NCBI GenBank assembly: GCA_027924585.1
Contig: BSBM01000123.1
Location: forward strand, 15,640,001 to 15,704,000
Source of the DNA: Larix kaempferi
Lineage: Eukaryota > Streptophyta > Pinopsida > Pinales > Pinaceae
Reading direction: 5' to 3'
Length of the DNA stretch: 64,000 nucleotides
Shown here: positions 1 through 11,640 of the stretch, piece after piece
Layout: the number at the start of each line of letters is the position of its first letter
Numbering within the stretch: the stretch's first letter is position 1
Program-made: the position numbers and the translations under genes
The notes under the pieces: generated by a model
Database searches by the model: none
Told to the model about the DNA's origin: nothing
What the model saw: only the letters and a program-made list of their open reading frames with translations

Positions 1-696
1 CATGAGGAAGGCTGACCAGAGGGAGTACCTACGACCACTAGTGCGAAAGAGCAGATTGGCTGTCGAAGTCAATACGTTAAGCAGGAGCAATCGATATGCA
101 ATCAACGGAAGATGCGATAGGTCGAGAGTCAACATGTCTTAGGTCGATAAACGACAGAGTTGTAGCGGAGACGTCGAGGATCGACATGTTGTCGAATCGC
201 GACTCCGACAGGTTTGGGTAAGAGCCAAGTGAGGAGGAAGGGAGGAATGGCGAAGCCTTATATGTGGAAGAAAGCCGATAGGTATGTTGAAATCTCACGA
301 AAGACAGTATGGTCAAGGCAGTGATAAGACCAACTACTGTAGCAGTGTCAGAAGGATGCGTAGAAATTCAAGCAGAGTACTTGGTAGCCATTCGGGGTTG
401 CTAAGGAATTTCTGAGCAGTTATTGCAGGTGGTTGGGATCGTGACAGATGTCACCACAAATGGAGATTGTGCAGCATAGCAGAGGCGCTGACAATTCTAG
501 GTCTGCAAGATCGGGGAAATTTCCGGACAGAGGAAGTGTGTTTCGAGAGTCGGAGTAGACCTCAGGATGCGCAGCAGCAAAGTAGAAGGCCAAAGAGCTT
601 GGATCAGTTGGATCACTTGGCAGAGTTCAGTCACTCAAGAGAGAGTTGGCACAGAGCAAAGCTCAAGAGAAGATTTGTAGATTGGATAGGAGAGTC
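1..696 (+). mobile_element. 3' untranslated end of chromodomain Gypsy, copy 1
   Basis: This is the region downstream of pol in a Ty3/Gypsy element. Bases 1 to about 350 align closely with 20687-21034, which lies just past the stop codon of the chromodomain-bearing Gypsy body at 15810-21030, so both are the same family in the same orientation. Copy 1 continues past the point where copy 2 is cut (21031-21034) and ends in a purine-rich stretch (GGATAGGAGAG, 685-695) directly before a probable LTR start. Many differences between the copies are at CpG or CAG sites, as expected of methylated repeats. The open frames here are in antisense and I do not treat them as genes. Confidence 0.8.
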
Positions 697-1030
697 TGTA
701 ACATCCCCAAAAATCACAAAAATTTAAAATTTTCTATGTAGCATTAAATGCTTATATTCGTTATGTGGAAGTATAATAAATGATGATTTGCTTAATTAAA
801 CGACAGCCTAGTTTGTATTAGGACGACACCTTCTTCAATTTGTCGTCAAAGTTAAAAACATGTTACGTCAAGTACAAATATGTTTGTCATAGTGTCCTTT
901 ATGGTTACAAATACATGTATTTATGTTTGTCATTACTGCTGGATGTCTTAATATCATTTTTGTTTTTAATTAAATATGGCTACTTCTTTAAATGTATAAA
1001 CATCATAGTTTGCTATGGTATTGTTTTATT
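697..1030 (+). repeat. Start of the Gypsy 3' LTR, interrupted at 1030
   Basis: The sequence begins TGTAACATCCCC, a usual type of start for long plant Gypsy LTRs, right after a purine-rich tract. It is AT-rich and has no credible coding region. It ends in TTATT at 1026-1030, which recurs at 11716-11720 on the far side of the Copia array. The LTR therefore probably resumes at 11721. No second full copy of this LTR lies in the window to confirm the start. Confidence 0.55.
1026..1030. repeat. Left target-site duplication TTATT of the Copia array
   Basis: TTATT lies immediately left of the LTR start TGTTAAG at 1031. The same five bases follow the last LTR base at 11715. A 5-bp duplication is usual for Copia integration. 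Confidence 0.8.
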
Positions 1031-1626
1031 TGTTAAGATTTAATATGCTAAGATATAAAATAGCATCATTACATTCCATTTCACAATAATAGCATATATA
1101 GGATCACTGAAGAAACAACAAGCATAGCATAAACACAAGAGACACAGATTTATCCTGGGAAACCCTCATGGGGTAGAAAACCCAGCAAAGCTTCCTCAAT
1201 ATAGATGACCAGCAAATACAAAAGATGTAACCCTGAGCATAAGCCTCCATAGCAGACCTCTCTCTCATAAGTGCGCCACTCTCAAGTGAGTGAGTGTGTG
1301 TAAAATGAGGAATACACCTCCTCTATTTATACACTACTCCGACTTGTCTTTTACACAAATCATGTAGGCTCGTATTTAACCATTGGGTTAAATACCCCAC
1401 TACAACTGACTGGGCCGACCCCTCTAGGGTGGTCTAATAACCCTTTGACACACATAACACATACAGGGCCGACCCCCACTAGGGAAGTCTAATAACCCAA
1501 GTTACCACATTCCGACGGAGGAATAAACATCTCCCGATATACAATAAGATCTTCACGGAGGAATGAATCATCTCCGGAATAATAAAGTACAAATATAATA
1601 TTCTTTGAAGTTACAATATCTCAACA
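1031..1626 (-). repeat. Left LTR of the Copia array (596 bp)
   Basis: It runs TGTTAAG...CTCAACA on the plus strand. It matches the middle LTR with roughly ten mismatches by eye and one 8-bp gap near 1245 (about 98 percent identity). On the minus strand a TATA-type promoter TATAAATAG lies at 1331-1323. As the element reads leftward, this is the 3' LTR of unit A. Confidence 0.88.
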
Positions 1627-1641
1627 CTCCCCCTTAACGAG
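1627..1641 (-). other. Polypurine tract of unit A
   Basis: The plus strand reads CTCCCCCTTAACGAG directly after the LTR, so the minus strand carries a purine tract (AAGGGGGAG) just upstream of the 3' LTR. This is the expected primer for plus-strand DNA synthesis. The same tract follows the middle LTR at 8503. Confidence 0.75.
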
Positions 1642-1888
1642 AAGGATATTATAACAGCATCTGCACGAGCAAGGAGTCATCAACGTCATACATGATACAT
1701 CTATAAATCATTGGAAGCTTTCTCAACATCATCAGTAACTCAAGCAGTTACTGGAACATCTTCAATACTGGAACATCAACATCTTCAGTACTGAGTCTTT
1801 ATCTTCTACAGCACTCGAACAGCTACAACAACATTAACATTTGGATCCTCACGATCATCAGCATCGTCATCATACGATCATCAGCATT

Positions 1889-2384
1889 GGGATCATCTCG
1901 ATCTACAGCATCTGGATCATCACGATCTACAGCATCTGGATCATCACGATCTACAGCATCTGGAGCATCACGATCTATAGCATCTGGAACATCTCGATCT
2001 ACAACATCTGGATCATCATGATCTACAGCATCTAGATCATCTCGATCTACAGCATCTGGATCATCTCGATCTACAGCATCTGGATCATCTCGATCTATAG
2101 CATCTAGATCATCTCGATCTACAGCATCTGGATCATAGCATCTAGATCATCTCGATCTACAGCATCTGGATCATAGCATCTAGATCATCTCGATCTACAG
2201 CATCTGGATCATCACGATCTACAGCATCTAGATCATCTCGATCTACAGCATATGGATAATCACAATCTATAGCATCTAGATCATCTCGATCTACAACATC
2301 TAGATCATCTCGATCTACAGCATCTGGATCATCACGATCTACAGCATCTAGATCATCTCGATCTACAGCATCTGGATCATCAAT
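1889..2384 (-). repeat. 24-bp tandem array, about 20 copies (unit A)
   Basis: The plus-strand unit is close to GATCATCTCGATCTACAGCA plus TCTG, 24 bp, in about 20 copies with some partial units. The unit is itself built of similar 8-mers. Because 24 is a multiple of 3, minus-strand frames stay open and spell an acidic 8-residue repeat (DAVDRDDL or DAVDRDDP). I regard this as a by-product of the repeat rather than evidence of a protein. It lies between RNase H and the 3' LTR. Confidence 0.85.
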
Positions 2385-2394
2385 ATTAGTGTCC

Positions 2395-2525
2395 ACACTA
2401 ATACAAGTATACACATCATCAATACAAGTATCCTCATCAATACAAGTATACATACAAGTATCCTCATCAATACATATCATCAAGACAAGTATCAAAACAT
2501 CAATACAAGTATCCTCATCAGTCAT
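2395..2525 (-). repeat. Short CAATACAAGTATCCTCAT-type repeats
   Basis: Five or six irregular copies of a unit like ATCAATACAAGTATCCTC lie between the 24-bp array and the hairpin array. Unit B has a shorter version at about 9268-9365, so copy number changed after the units diverged. Confidence 0.6.
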
Positions 2526-2602
2526 AATAGCAGCATACCCTGCAACACACACGATCATATTATAGGATGATCAATCCCGCTCTCTTTAGGACATAGGTCC
2601 AT

Positions 2603-3835
2603 GGATGATACAATCCAGATCAAGTTCCAGGATGATCAATCCTTATCACTTTAAGACAAGTCTCATGTCTAGGGACGATGCAATCCCATCACGTACATTT
2701 TGAACCAAGTTCATGAACGATGTAGTCCTCACACGTACCTTTAAGACAAGTCTCATGTCTAGGGATGATGCAATCCCAACACGTACATTTTGAACCCAGT
2801 TCATGGACGATGCAGTCCTCACACATACCTTTAAGACAAGTCTCATGTCTAGGGATGATGCAATCCCATCACGTACATTTTGAACCGAGGTCCTGGGACG
2901 ATGCAGTCCTATCTTCAATTCTCGGAGACATCAGTCTATGGATCAATTCTGGGACCAAAGTCCGGGGAAGATACAATCCCCTACCTGTTCATTCAGGACT
3001 ACATTCTCAGAGACCCAGTCTACGGCTCAATTCTGGGACTGAAGTCCGGGGAAGATATAATCCCCTACCTTTTCATTCAGGACTTCATTATCGGAGACCC
3101 AGTCTATAGCCCAATTCTGGGACCGAAGTCCAGGGAAGATACAATCCCCTACCTGTTCATTCAGGACTTCATTATCGGAGACCCAGTCTACGGCTCAATT
3201 CTGGGACCGAAGTCCGGGGAAGACCCTACATGTTCATTCAGGACTTCATTATCGGAGACCCATTCTACGGTTCAATTCTGGGACCGAAGTCCAAGGAAGA
3301 TACAATACCCTACCTATTCATTCAGGACTTCATTATCGGAGACATCATGTCTACGGCTCTCTTTAGGACTGAAGTCCAGGGATGATCCAATCCTCACATG
3401 TCCACCAAGGACTTCATTCTCGAAGACATACATCTACGGCTCTCTTTAGAACAAGTGTTCAAGGATGATACAATCCCTCTTCTTTCTCGGATACATCTAT
3501 CTACGTCTCACTTTAGAACAAGTGTTCAAGGATGATACAATCCCTCTTCTTTCTCGGAGACATCTGTCTACGGCTCACTTTAGAACATGTGTTCAAGGAT
3601 GATACAATCCCTCTTCTTTCTCGGAGACATCTGTCTACGGCTCATTTTAGAACATGTGTTCAAGGATGATGCAATCCTCACATGTCCATGAAGGACTTCA
3701 TTCTCGAAGACATCTGTCTACGGCTCCTTTTAGAACATGTGTTCAAGGATGATGCAATCCCTCTTCTTTCTCGAAGACACCTGTCTATGGCTCCTTTTAG
3801 AAAATATGTTCAAGGATGATGCAATCCCCTTGTCA
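2603..3835 (-). repeat. Hairpin-bearing tandem repeat block (unit A)
   Basis: Several related repeat families follow one another: about 90-bp units at 2655-2890, exact 84-bp spacing at 2964, 3048 and 3132, then units of about 65-85 bp to 3835. Almost every unit contains a short inverted repeat, for example GGGATGATGCAATCCC at 2762-2777 and 2852-2867 or GGGGAAGATACAATCCCC at 2964-2981. The stem is GGGAT with ATCCC around a 6-base loop (TGCATC in the element's own sense). It lies between RNase H and the polypurine tract, so it would be 3' untranslated RNA. Plus-strand open frames here are repeat artefacts. Confidence 0.8.
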
Positions 3836-4236
3836 CCTTAGACCCTTTCTAAGGACCATCCACCAACCTCTCTGTCGGCATCACCAATATATGTATCCAC
3901 ATCATCGACGTCTCTGTCGATGCAAGCAAACTAATCATAAGTGATCACATCACTCCCCCTTTCGAGGATGGTCCTTTTGAACTATATTAAGTTTGCCTTG
4001 GAAAACTTTACTTGAGGTAGAGGTTTGGTTAGTACATTGGTAACTTGTTACAAATTCGAACTTTAATTCCTTTCTGCACCATATCTTGTATATAGAAATG
4101 TCAGATCTCTATGTGCTTTGACTTATCATGGAACACTGGATTCTCTGCCATTTTGGTACAACTCTGTTTGTCACATAGGATCACAGTTGAGTCCATCTCT
4201 AAGTCAAACAATTCTGAAACCATACTACTTCATAAC

Positions 4237-4661
4237 TTAGCAAAGCAAGCAGCCATATATTCTGCTTGTGCTAAGAGCCACACTAGATTGTTTCATGCTA
4301 AACCACAAGATCATGGCTGATCCCAGACAATAACATCCTCTCAATGTGCTCTTCCTGTCTAATACACTTCCTGCCCAATCAACATCTGTGTAGCCATCTG
4401 AAGTCATGATCTCCAAGATAACATAGATCAAAGTCTATCGTATCCTTTAGGTACCGCATTACATGAGTTGCAACTTATCAGGTGAACACATCTAGTTTTC
4501 ACTAGATACTGACTCAAGGTGTTCACAGCAAAGCATATATATGACCTAGTATTCATTAGATACATCAATGACTCAATAATTTGTTTGTACAGAGTTATAT
4601 CTATTAACTCTGATGAGTCATCCGCTAACAGCTTCGAGTTGGAATCCACGAGAGTGGCCAT
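4237..4661 (-). pseudogene. Copia RNase H remnant (unit A)
   Basis: Two minus-strand frames hold the end of Copia pol. 4661-4428 has the RT-RNase H connection (SLMYLMNTR, with CFAVNTLSQ). 4431-4237 has the RNase H core (GYTDVDWAGSVLDRKST, KQSSVALSTS). The expected Pro in NTRPD is Ser, and the AEAEY acidic motif after ALST is lost (SRIYG), so catalysis is unlikely. The reading frame changes near 4430. The same piece occurs in unit B at 11512-11088 with very few differences. Confidence 0.85.
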
Positions 4662-5080
4662 TCCAGCACATCAAGTCCTTTTAATATTTATCAACATATT
4701 TTCCCTGGTTGAGAAAGATTCCTTACGAGCCTTGCCATACTTCTAGACCTAGGAAGTAATGCATCAATCTGAGATCTTTCATTTTCATTTCTGCAGCCAT
4801 CTTCTTCTTTTCATGATTTGTTTCTCATTCCCTGTCAGAAAGATATCATCTACATACAATAATAGTATGATCCATAACCTTAAGGTAAAGGTTAGGAACA
4901 ACTTTACTTTTGGTAAAGCCCAAGCTTATCAAGAAACTGTCAATTCTCCCTTTGTGACTGAACATCGTTCACACTCTGCATTGAATGATCTTCTGCATAT
5001 CTATCTGTGCCATCTCTCGTTAGATGGGTCTACTGATATGAGCCTCAATATCATTCGAACTCCGTGGTGAGTTCCTTCTT
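4662..5080 (-). pseudogene. Copia reverse transcriptase remnant with YVDD (unit A)
   Basis: Read on the minus strand, 4866-4833 gives LLLYVDDIFLT, the Copia RT catalytic motif (YVDD codons at 4856-4845). Upstream in the element (about 4960-4870) is the palm segment GRIDSFLISLGFTKSK. Downstream (about 4790-4740) is KMKDLRLMHYFLGLEVWQG in a shifted frame. At least two frameshifts break the domain, and similarity fades above about 5080. Unit B is cut just downstream of YVDD, so only unit A keeps this motif. Confidence 0.8.
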
Positions 5081-7886
5081 GCATCCATGTCATCTGTGTA
5101 TAGAAACCATATTCAACCTTGTAACAAAGGTTGAGATCCACATCACCCATGGTTATCATTAAGCTCATCAATTGATTATCGATCCTGGGAACCCATACAG
5201 AACCTGATTCACACTTCTTCTTTAATTACACCATTAAGAGAATGGTCTTATCTAGCCACTTGGAGCAAACATCTCATCATGATTCTCTTCCTCTTTCTAA
5301 GAGAATCTTCTAGCCACAAGCCTTCTATAGTGTGTTTGATTTGTAAATCCTTTTGTTGAACATCCATCGCTTGTTCAATGTTCATCATTCATCATGATCT
5401 TTCCTACAAATCAAAATTAAGTACATGATTAGTAATACTTCATAATCATCAAATCATATTGACATGATAACCTATTATGCATACAGATATCATTTACATA
5501 GTTATGCAACTATTTTGACCAATACTTTGGCACAACACTTTCCCATATAATTTATGCATACAGTGGCTATCTAGATGCCTTCCATCTCTACCAGAACATA
5601 CTATCGAGAGTGTGCACAGCTCTCAGCATGTCAGCAAAGAGGTTTCATTCTAGACAAGCAACAATGGAATGTTTGTCCAACTTACCAATCATATGCATAT
5701 TAGTAGTATACTGTTCAATGCTCTATGAATGTTTACACTCAGCATCATATATTCTAGAAATACAAATATGCATACAAGAAATATCATTTACTATTTCAAA
5801 TAACAACTCAAATACTTATCTTTTATGTTTGTGTGGTTTCCTCTTGCTTGATCTTCTATATGTCTTTTGAACTTCTATTCATTATGTACCACTGTGCATG
5901 CTCAAGTGTGCACTAGTGTCATCATCATGATCTCATACACAAACATACATTCATTAGTATATTCTCAATATTATCAAAACATTCTAATTCTAAATAATAT
6001 TGAATATGTATAGTCATGATCATTAGTATTCATGGTTTCAAGGAAGTCTTCTTTTACTCATGCATATTCTTGTTTGATCATAGTACTCTTCTAGTTAATT
6101 AAATCATCAAGATAAGAGACATAATATGCATAAACCCTTGATTACTAACTTTATGATTAAGCATAACCAATCATACCAAGTATACTTATATAAGGGATCC
6201 TAACACAAGATAAGATTCTAACTTGACATAGGAAAACATACCTGCTTAGTTATGTACAACATACCTAAACAATATCTTCAATGATTTAGAGATCCTGAGC
6301 TAGAACCTGCATGTCTCATAGGTTAAGCATAATATAACAAAGTCATACATACCTCGTAAGTAGAACAAAGATTATGGATGAGTCTTTGTCTTCATGTTGT
6401 CATGGTCATGGAACTTGATTTGTCTTTTGTGATGTACCTGTATCTTGTTAGCAGACAACATAAACCTCACACAACACCATAATGCATTAGTACAATCATA
6501 TAGCCCTAATCAATGAATGTCTTCGATCATTCACATGCATTCATATTGTTACTAGGGTGATAAGACAATTCTAACATTAATCAAGATTGTACTAATAAAT
6601 AATATGAAGACAAACACATTACGAATTTAATCAGGAATCAGATTTCAAGACATACCTGAACCTCCTTAAGTCATACCTGTCGAGACTTCTTGTAGCCTTC
6701 TTATGTAAGGTCTTAACCTCAACTCCCCCTGAAACTTGATCTGGAGCTTGATTAGGGTTTGCTAGAGAAACCCTAAAAATTCAATCTTTAACTTTCACAC
6801 TTCTGAATGGATGGAAGGATGTGTCTTCCTAAGCTGATCAAACTAGCATACTTCAATTTTGAAATTTCCAAAATTTGACCCCTCAAAATTTGCCTTTGAA
6901 ACTTCTGGATCTTCTGGACAGGATCCTGAACTAGGGTTTGATGAAGCCCACCCTTCTACCCAATCAAAAGGTTCGATCCAAGGCTCTAAACTCTTATTTT
7001 TCTGAGGAGCTTCCAACCGTGGTTACAGACTTCAAAAATTCCAACTTTTGCTGAAGCCCTAATTTTCCATCTTTCCGATCAAAATCCCGAACTGGGGTTT
7101 GATCAAGCCCGGTCTTCTACCCAACCAAAAAATTCGATCTTGGTCTCTAAATTTTGATTTTCTTGAGTAGCATTCATCCGTGGATTCCGATACCAAAAAT
7201 TCTAAATTTCTTCGAAACCCTAAATTCCGGAAGCCATGAATGAAGGTGCTCCAAAAATAATTCTGTTTTGACAGAAATATGTACCTGATTGTTTTTGCTG
7301 TAACTCCAAACTTTTCGCTCCACAGGGTCTAAAAACTTTTTCTGTGGTAGCCTGACCTGTCATCTTTCCATCCCAACAGGTCTGAACTCAATTGGATTTT
7401 CTAAGAGAGAGTTATGCCAAGTGTCGCAACGTGACATGTTTATGGGATAAAATAGGAGAGTGAACTTGTACGGAGTGCCACATGTCACTGGTTCAACTTC
7501 AGCCTCTGAAAAAGTTTCCTAAGATAGTACAATCTGTTTACTACCTGTCACTTTTTACGAAATTTCATTTGGAGCTTCCTAGCCCAAGTTATGACCTTTT
7601 TTCCAAGGTCACCTGATTTTGACTGAGATCTAGAAGAGGCAGAAACCCTAACTTGTATTGATCATAACTCACAAAGTAAAATGAATCTGAGGGTGCCCTT
7701 TGGACACAGGGTACCTGGGGATGTTATCTACGACCTGTAAACTTTTCAGATCCTGAACCTTTGCATAAATGGATTTATAGCGAAAGTTCCACAATGACTA
7801 TTTTTTTCTATGTAAAACCCAAACCTTCAAATTGTCGCAAGTGAAGCAAGTGTCGTAAGTGCCATACATTGCCTTCCTTCAATTTA
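5081..7886 (-). mobile_element. Decayed internal and leader region of unit A
   Basis: This stretch lies between the RT remnant and the primer-binding site. I see no gag, protease or integrase in it. 5400-6700 is AT-rich and featureless. 6720-7880 has phrases such as CTAGGGTTTGATGAAGCC (about 6932) and CTGGGGTTTGATCAAGCC (about 7092), which repeat at about 160-bp spacing and resemble an untranslated leader. In an intact Copia this space would hold about 3 kb of gag-integrase coding sequence, so this family has lost or replaced it. Confidence 0.6.
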
Positions 7887-7898
7887 GCTCTGATACCA
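7887..7898 (-). other. Primer-binding site (initiator-Met tRNA type)
   Basis: The plus strand reads GCTCTGATACCA, the exact complement of TGGTATCAGAGC, directly next to the LTR start at 7899. This fixes the minus-strand orientation and makes 7899-8502 the 5' LTR of unit A. Confidence 0.92.
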
Positions 7899-8502
7899 TG
7901 TTAATATTTAATATGCTAAGACATAAAATAGAAGCATTACATTCCATTTCACAATAATAGCATATATAGGATCACTAAAGAAACAACAAGCATAGCATAA
8001 ACACAAGAGACACAGATTTATCCTGGGAAACCCTCATGGGGTAGAAAACCCAGCAAAGCTTCCTCAATATAGATGACCAGCAAATACAAAAGATGTAACC
8101 CTGAGCATAAGCTCCTCCTTCTCCATAGCAGACCTCTCTCTCATACGTGCGCCACTCTCAAGTGAGTGAGTGTGTGTAAAATGAGGAATACACCTCCTCT
8201 ATTTATACACTACTCCGACTTGTCTTTTACACAAATCATGTAGGCTCGTATTTAACCATTGGGTTAAATACCCCACTACAACTGACTGGGCCGACCCCTC
8301 TAGGGTGGTCTAATAACCCTTTGATCCACATAACACATACAGGGCCGACCCCCACTAGGGAAGTCTAATAACCCAAGTTACCACATTCCGACGGAGGAAT
8401 AAACATCTCCGGATATACAATAAGATCTTCACGGAGGAATGAATCATCTCCGGAATAATAAAGTACAAATATAATATTCTTTGAAGTTACAATATCTCAA
8501 CA
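7899..8502 (-). repeat. Middle LTR shared by units A and B (604 bp)
   Basis: It runs TGTTAATATT...CTCAACA. On its left is the primer-binding site (5' LTR role for unit A). On its right is the polypurine tract and a second copy of the 3' internal region (3' LTR role for unit B). One LTR with both contexts is the signature of a tandem dimer. Confidence 0.9.
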
Positions 8503-8765
8503 CTCCCCCTTAACGAGAAGGATATTATAACAGCATCTGCACGAGCAAGGAGTCATCAACGTCATATATGATACATCTATAAATCATTGGAAGCTTTCTC
8601 AACATCATCAGTAACTCAAGCAGTTACTGGAACATCTTCAATACTGGAACATCAACATCTTCAGTACTGAGTCTTTATCTTCTGCAGCACTTGAACAGCT
8701 ACAACAACATTAACATCTGGATCCTCACGATCATCAGCATCGTCATCATACGATCATCAGCATCG

Positions 8766-9254
8766 GGATCATCTCGATCTACAGCATCTAGATCATCACG
8801 ATCTACAGCATCTGGATCATCACGATCTACAGCATTTGGATCATCTCGATCTACAGCATCTGGAGCATCACGATCTACAGCATCTGGAACATCTCGATCT
8901 ACAGCATCTGGATCATCATGATTTACAGCATCTAGATCATCTCGATCTACAGCATCTGGATCATCTCGATCTACAACATCTAGATCATCTCGATCTACAA
9001 CATCTGGATCATAGCATCTAGATCATCTCGATCTACAACATCTAGATCATAGCATCTAGATCATCTCGATCTAAAGCATCTGGATCATCACGATCTACAG
9101 CATCTAGATCATCTCGATCTACAGCATTTGGATCATCACAATCTACAGCATCTAGATCATCTCGATCTACAACATCTAGATCATCTCGATCTATAGCATC
9201 TGGATCATCACAATCTACAGCATCTAGATCATCTCGATCTACAGCATCTGGATC
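8766..9254 (-). repeat. 24-bp tandem array, about 20 copies (unit B)
   Basis: Same unit as at 1889-2384, with a different order of variant units and point changes, so the two arrays have been reshuffled since they separated. Confidence 0.85.
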
Positions 9255-9434
9255 ATCAATATTAGTATCCATACTAATACAAGTATACACATCATCAATA
9301 CAAGTATCCTCATCAATACATATCATCAAGACAAGTATCAAAACATCAATACAAGTATCATCATCAGTCATAATAGCAGCATACCCTGCAACACACACGA
9401 TCATATTATAGGATGATCAATCCCGCTCTCTTTA

Positions 9435-10675
9435 GGACATAGGTCCATGGATGATACAATCTAGATCAAGTTCCAGGATGATCAATCCTTATCATTTTAA
9501 GACAAGTCTCATGTCTAGGGACGATGCAATCCCATCACGTACATTTTGAACCCAGTTCATGGACGATGCAGTCCTCACACGTACCTTTAAGACAAGTCTC
9601 ATGTCTAGGGATTATGCAATCCCAACACGTACATTTTGAACCCAGTTCATGGACGATGAAGTCCTCACACATACCTTTAAGACAAGTCTCATGTCTAGGG
9701 ATGATGCAATCCCATCACGTACATTTTGAACCGAGGTCCAGGGACGATGCAGTCCTATCTTCAATTCTCGGAGACATCAGTCTACGGATCAATTCTGGGA
9801 CCAAAGTCCGGGGAAGATACAATCCCCTATCTGTTCATTCAGGACTACATTCTCGGAGACCCAGTCTACGGCTCAATTCTGGGACTGAAGTCCGAGGAAG
9901 ATATAATCACCTACCTTTTCATTCAGGACTTCATTATCGGAGACCCAGTCTACAGCTCAATTCTGGGACCGAAGTCCAGGGAAGATACAATCCCCTACCT
10001 GTTCATTCAGGACTTCATTATCGAAGACCCAGTCTACGACTCAATTCTGGGACCAAAGTCCGAAGAAGATACAATCCCCTACCTGTTCATTCAGGACTTC
10101 GTTATCGGAGACCCAGTCTACAGTTCAATTCTGGGACCGAAGTCCAGGGAAGATACAATCCCCAACCTATTCATTCAGGACTTCATTATCGGAGACATCA
10201 TGTCTACGGCTCTCTTTAGGACTGAAGTTCAGGGATGATCCAATCCTCACATGTCCACCAAGGACTTCATTCTCGAAGACATACATCTACGGCTCTTTTT
10301 AGAACAAGTGTTCAAGGATGATACAATCCCTTCTTTCTCGGAGACATCTGTCTACGGCTCACTTTAGAACAAGTGTTCAAGGATAATACAATCCCTCTTC
10401 TTTCTTGGAGACATCTGTCTACGGCTCACTTTAGAAAATGTGTTCAAGGATGATACAATCCCTCTTCTTTCTCGGAGACATCTGTCTACGGCTCATTTTA
10501 GAACATGTGTTCAAGGATGATGCAATCCTCACATGTCCATGAAGGACTTCATTCTCGAAGACATCTGTCTACGGCTCCTTTTAGAACATGTGTTCAAGGA
10601 TGATGCAATCCCTCTTCTTTCTCGGAGACACCTATCTACGGCTCCTTTTAGAAAATATGTTCAAGGATGATGCAA
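9435..10675 (-). repeat. Hairpin-bearing tandem repeat block (unit B)
   Basis: Counterpart of 2603-3835 with the same order of repeat families. Stems such as GGGATGATGCAATCCC (at about 9699-9714) are kept, while a few members differ inside the loop or stem. One unit that is degenerate in copy A (GGGGAAGACC, near 3216) is complete here (GAAGAAGATACAATCCCC, near 10062). Confidence 0.78.
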
Positions 10676-11087
10676 TCCCCTTGTCACCTTAGACCCTGTC
10701 TAAGGACCATCCACCAACCTCTCTGTCGGCATCACCAATATATGTATCCACATCATCGACCTCTCTGTCGATGCAAGCAAACTCATCATAAGTGATCACA
10801 TCACTCCCCCTTTCGAGGAGGGTCCTTTTGAACTATATTAAGTTTGCCTTGGAAAACTTTACTTGAGGTAGAGGTTTGGTTAGTACATTGGTAACTTGTT
10901 ACAAATTCGAACTTTAATTCCTTTCTGCACCATATCTTGTATATAGAAATGTCAGATCTCTATGTGCTTTGACTTATCATGGAACACTGGATTCTCTGCC
11001 ATTTTGGTACAACTCTGTTTGTCACATAGGATCACAGTTGAGTCCATCTCTAAGTCAAACAATTCTGAAACCATACTACTTCATAAC

Positions 11088-11512
11088 TTAGCAGAGCAAG
11101 CAGCCATATATTCTGCTTGTGCTAAGAGCCACACTAGATTGTTTCATGCTAAACCACAAGATCATGGCTGATCCCAGACAATAACATCCTCTCAATGTGC
11201 TCTTCCTGTCTAATACACTTCCTACCCAATCAACATCTGTGTAGCCATCTAAAGTCATGATCTCCAAGATAACATAGATCAAAGTCTATCGTATCCTTTA
11301 GGTACCGCATTACATGATTTGCAACTTATCAGGTGAACACATCTAGTTTTCACTAGATACTGACTCAAGGTGTTCACAGCAAAGCATATATATGACCTAG
11401 TATTCATTAGATACATCAATGACTCAATAATTTGTTTGTACAGAGTTATAGCTACTAACTCTGATGAGTCATCCGCTAACAGCTTCGAGTTGGAATCCAC
11501 GAGAGTGGCCAT
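11088..11512 (-). pseudogene. Copia RNase H remnant (unit B)
   Basis: Two minus-strand frames repeat those of 4661-4237 with a handful of substitutions (for example GYTDVDWVGS for GYTDVDWAGS). The active-site region is equally degraded. It has no independent RT partner because the unit is cut at 11640. Confidence 0.83.
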
Positions 11513-11640
11513 TCCAACACATCATTTCCTTTTAATATTTATCAACATATTTTCCCTGGTTGAGAAAGATTCCTTACGAGCCTTGCCATACTTCTAGACC
11601 TAGGAAGTAATGCATCAATCTGAGACCTTTCATTTTCATT

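Larger units (their letters stand above)
8503..11640 (-). mobile_element. Truncated internal unit B
   Basis: This is a close copy of 1627-4795. It holds the polypurine tract, the 24-bp array at 8766-9254, the hairpin repeats at about 9435-10675, and the RNase H remnant at 11512-11088. It stops at the CATTTTCATT run that corresponds to about 4790, just after the RT YVDD region. The remaining 3.1 kb of internal sequence and most of the next LTR are missing, joined within a TTC overlap at 11641. Confidence 0.88.

Noticed and set aside
2157-2558. Minus-strand frame of 133 codons with acidic DAVDRDDL repeats (also 9042-9404)
   Set aside because: It is the automatic result of a 24-bp repeat, whose length is a multiple of 3. 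There is no conserved start context or other domain, and unit order differs between the two copies.
2880-3449. Plus-strand frames of 189 and 170-231 codons over the hairpin repeats (also 9524-10238)
   Set aside because: They read against the direction of the element, consist only of repeat units, and change frame between copies.
4111-4320. Plus-strand 69-codon frame found twice (4111-4320 and 10962-11171)
   Set aside because: It is antisense to the RNase H remnant; its repetition comes only from the two array units.
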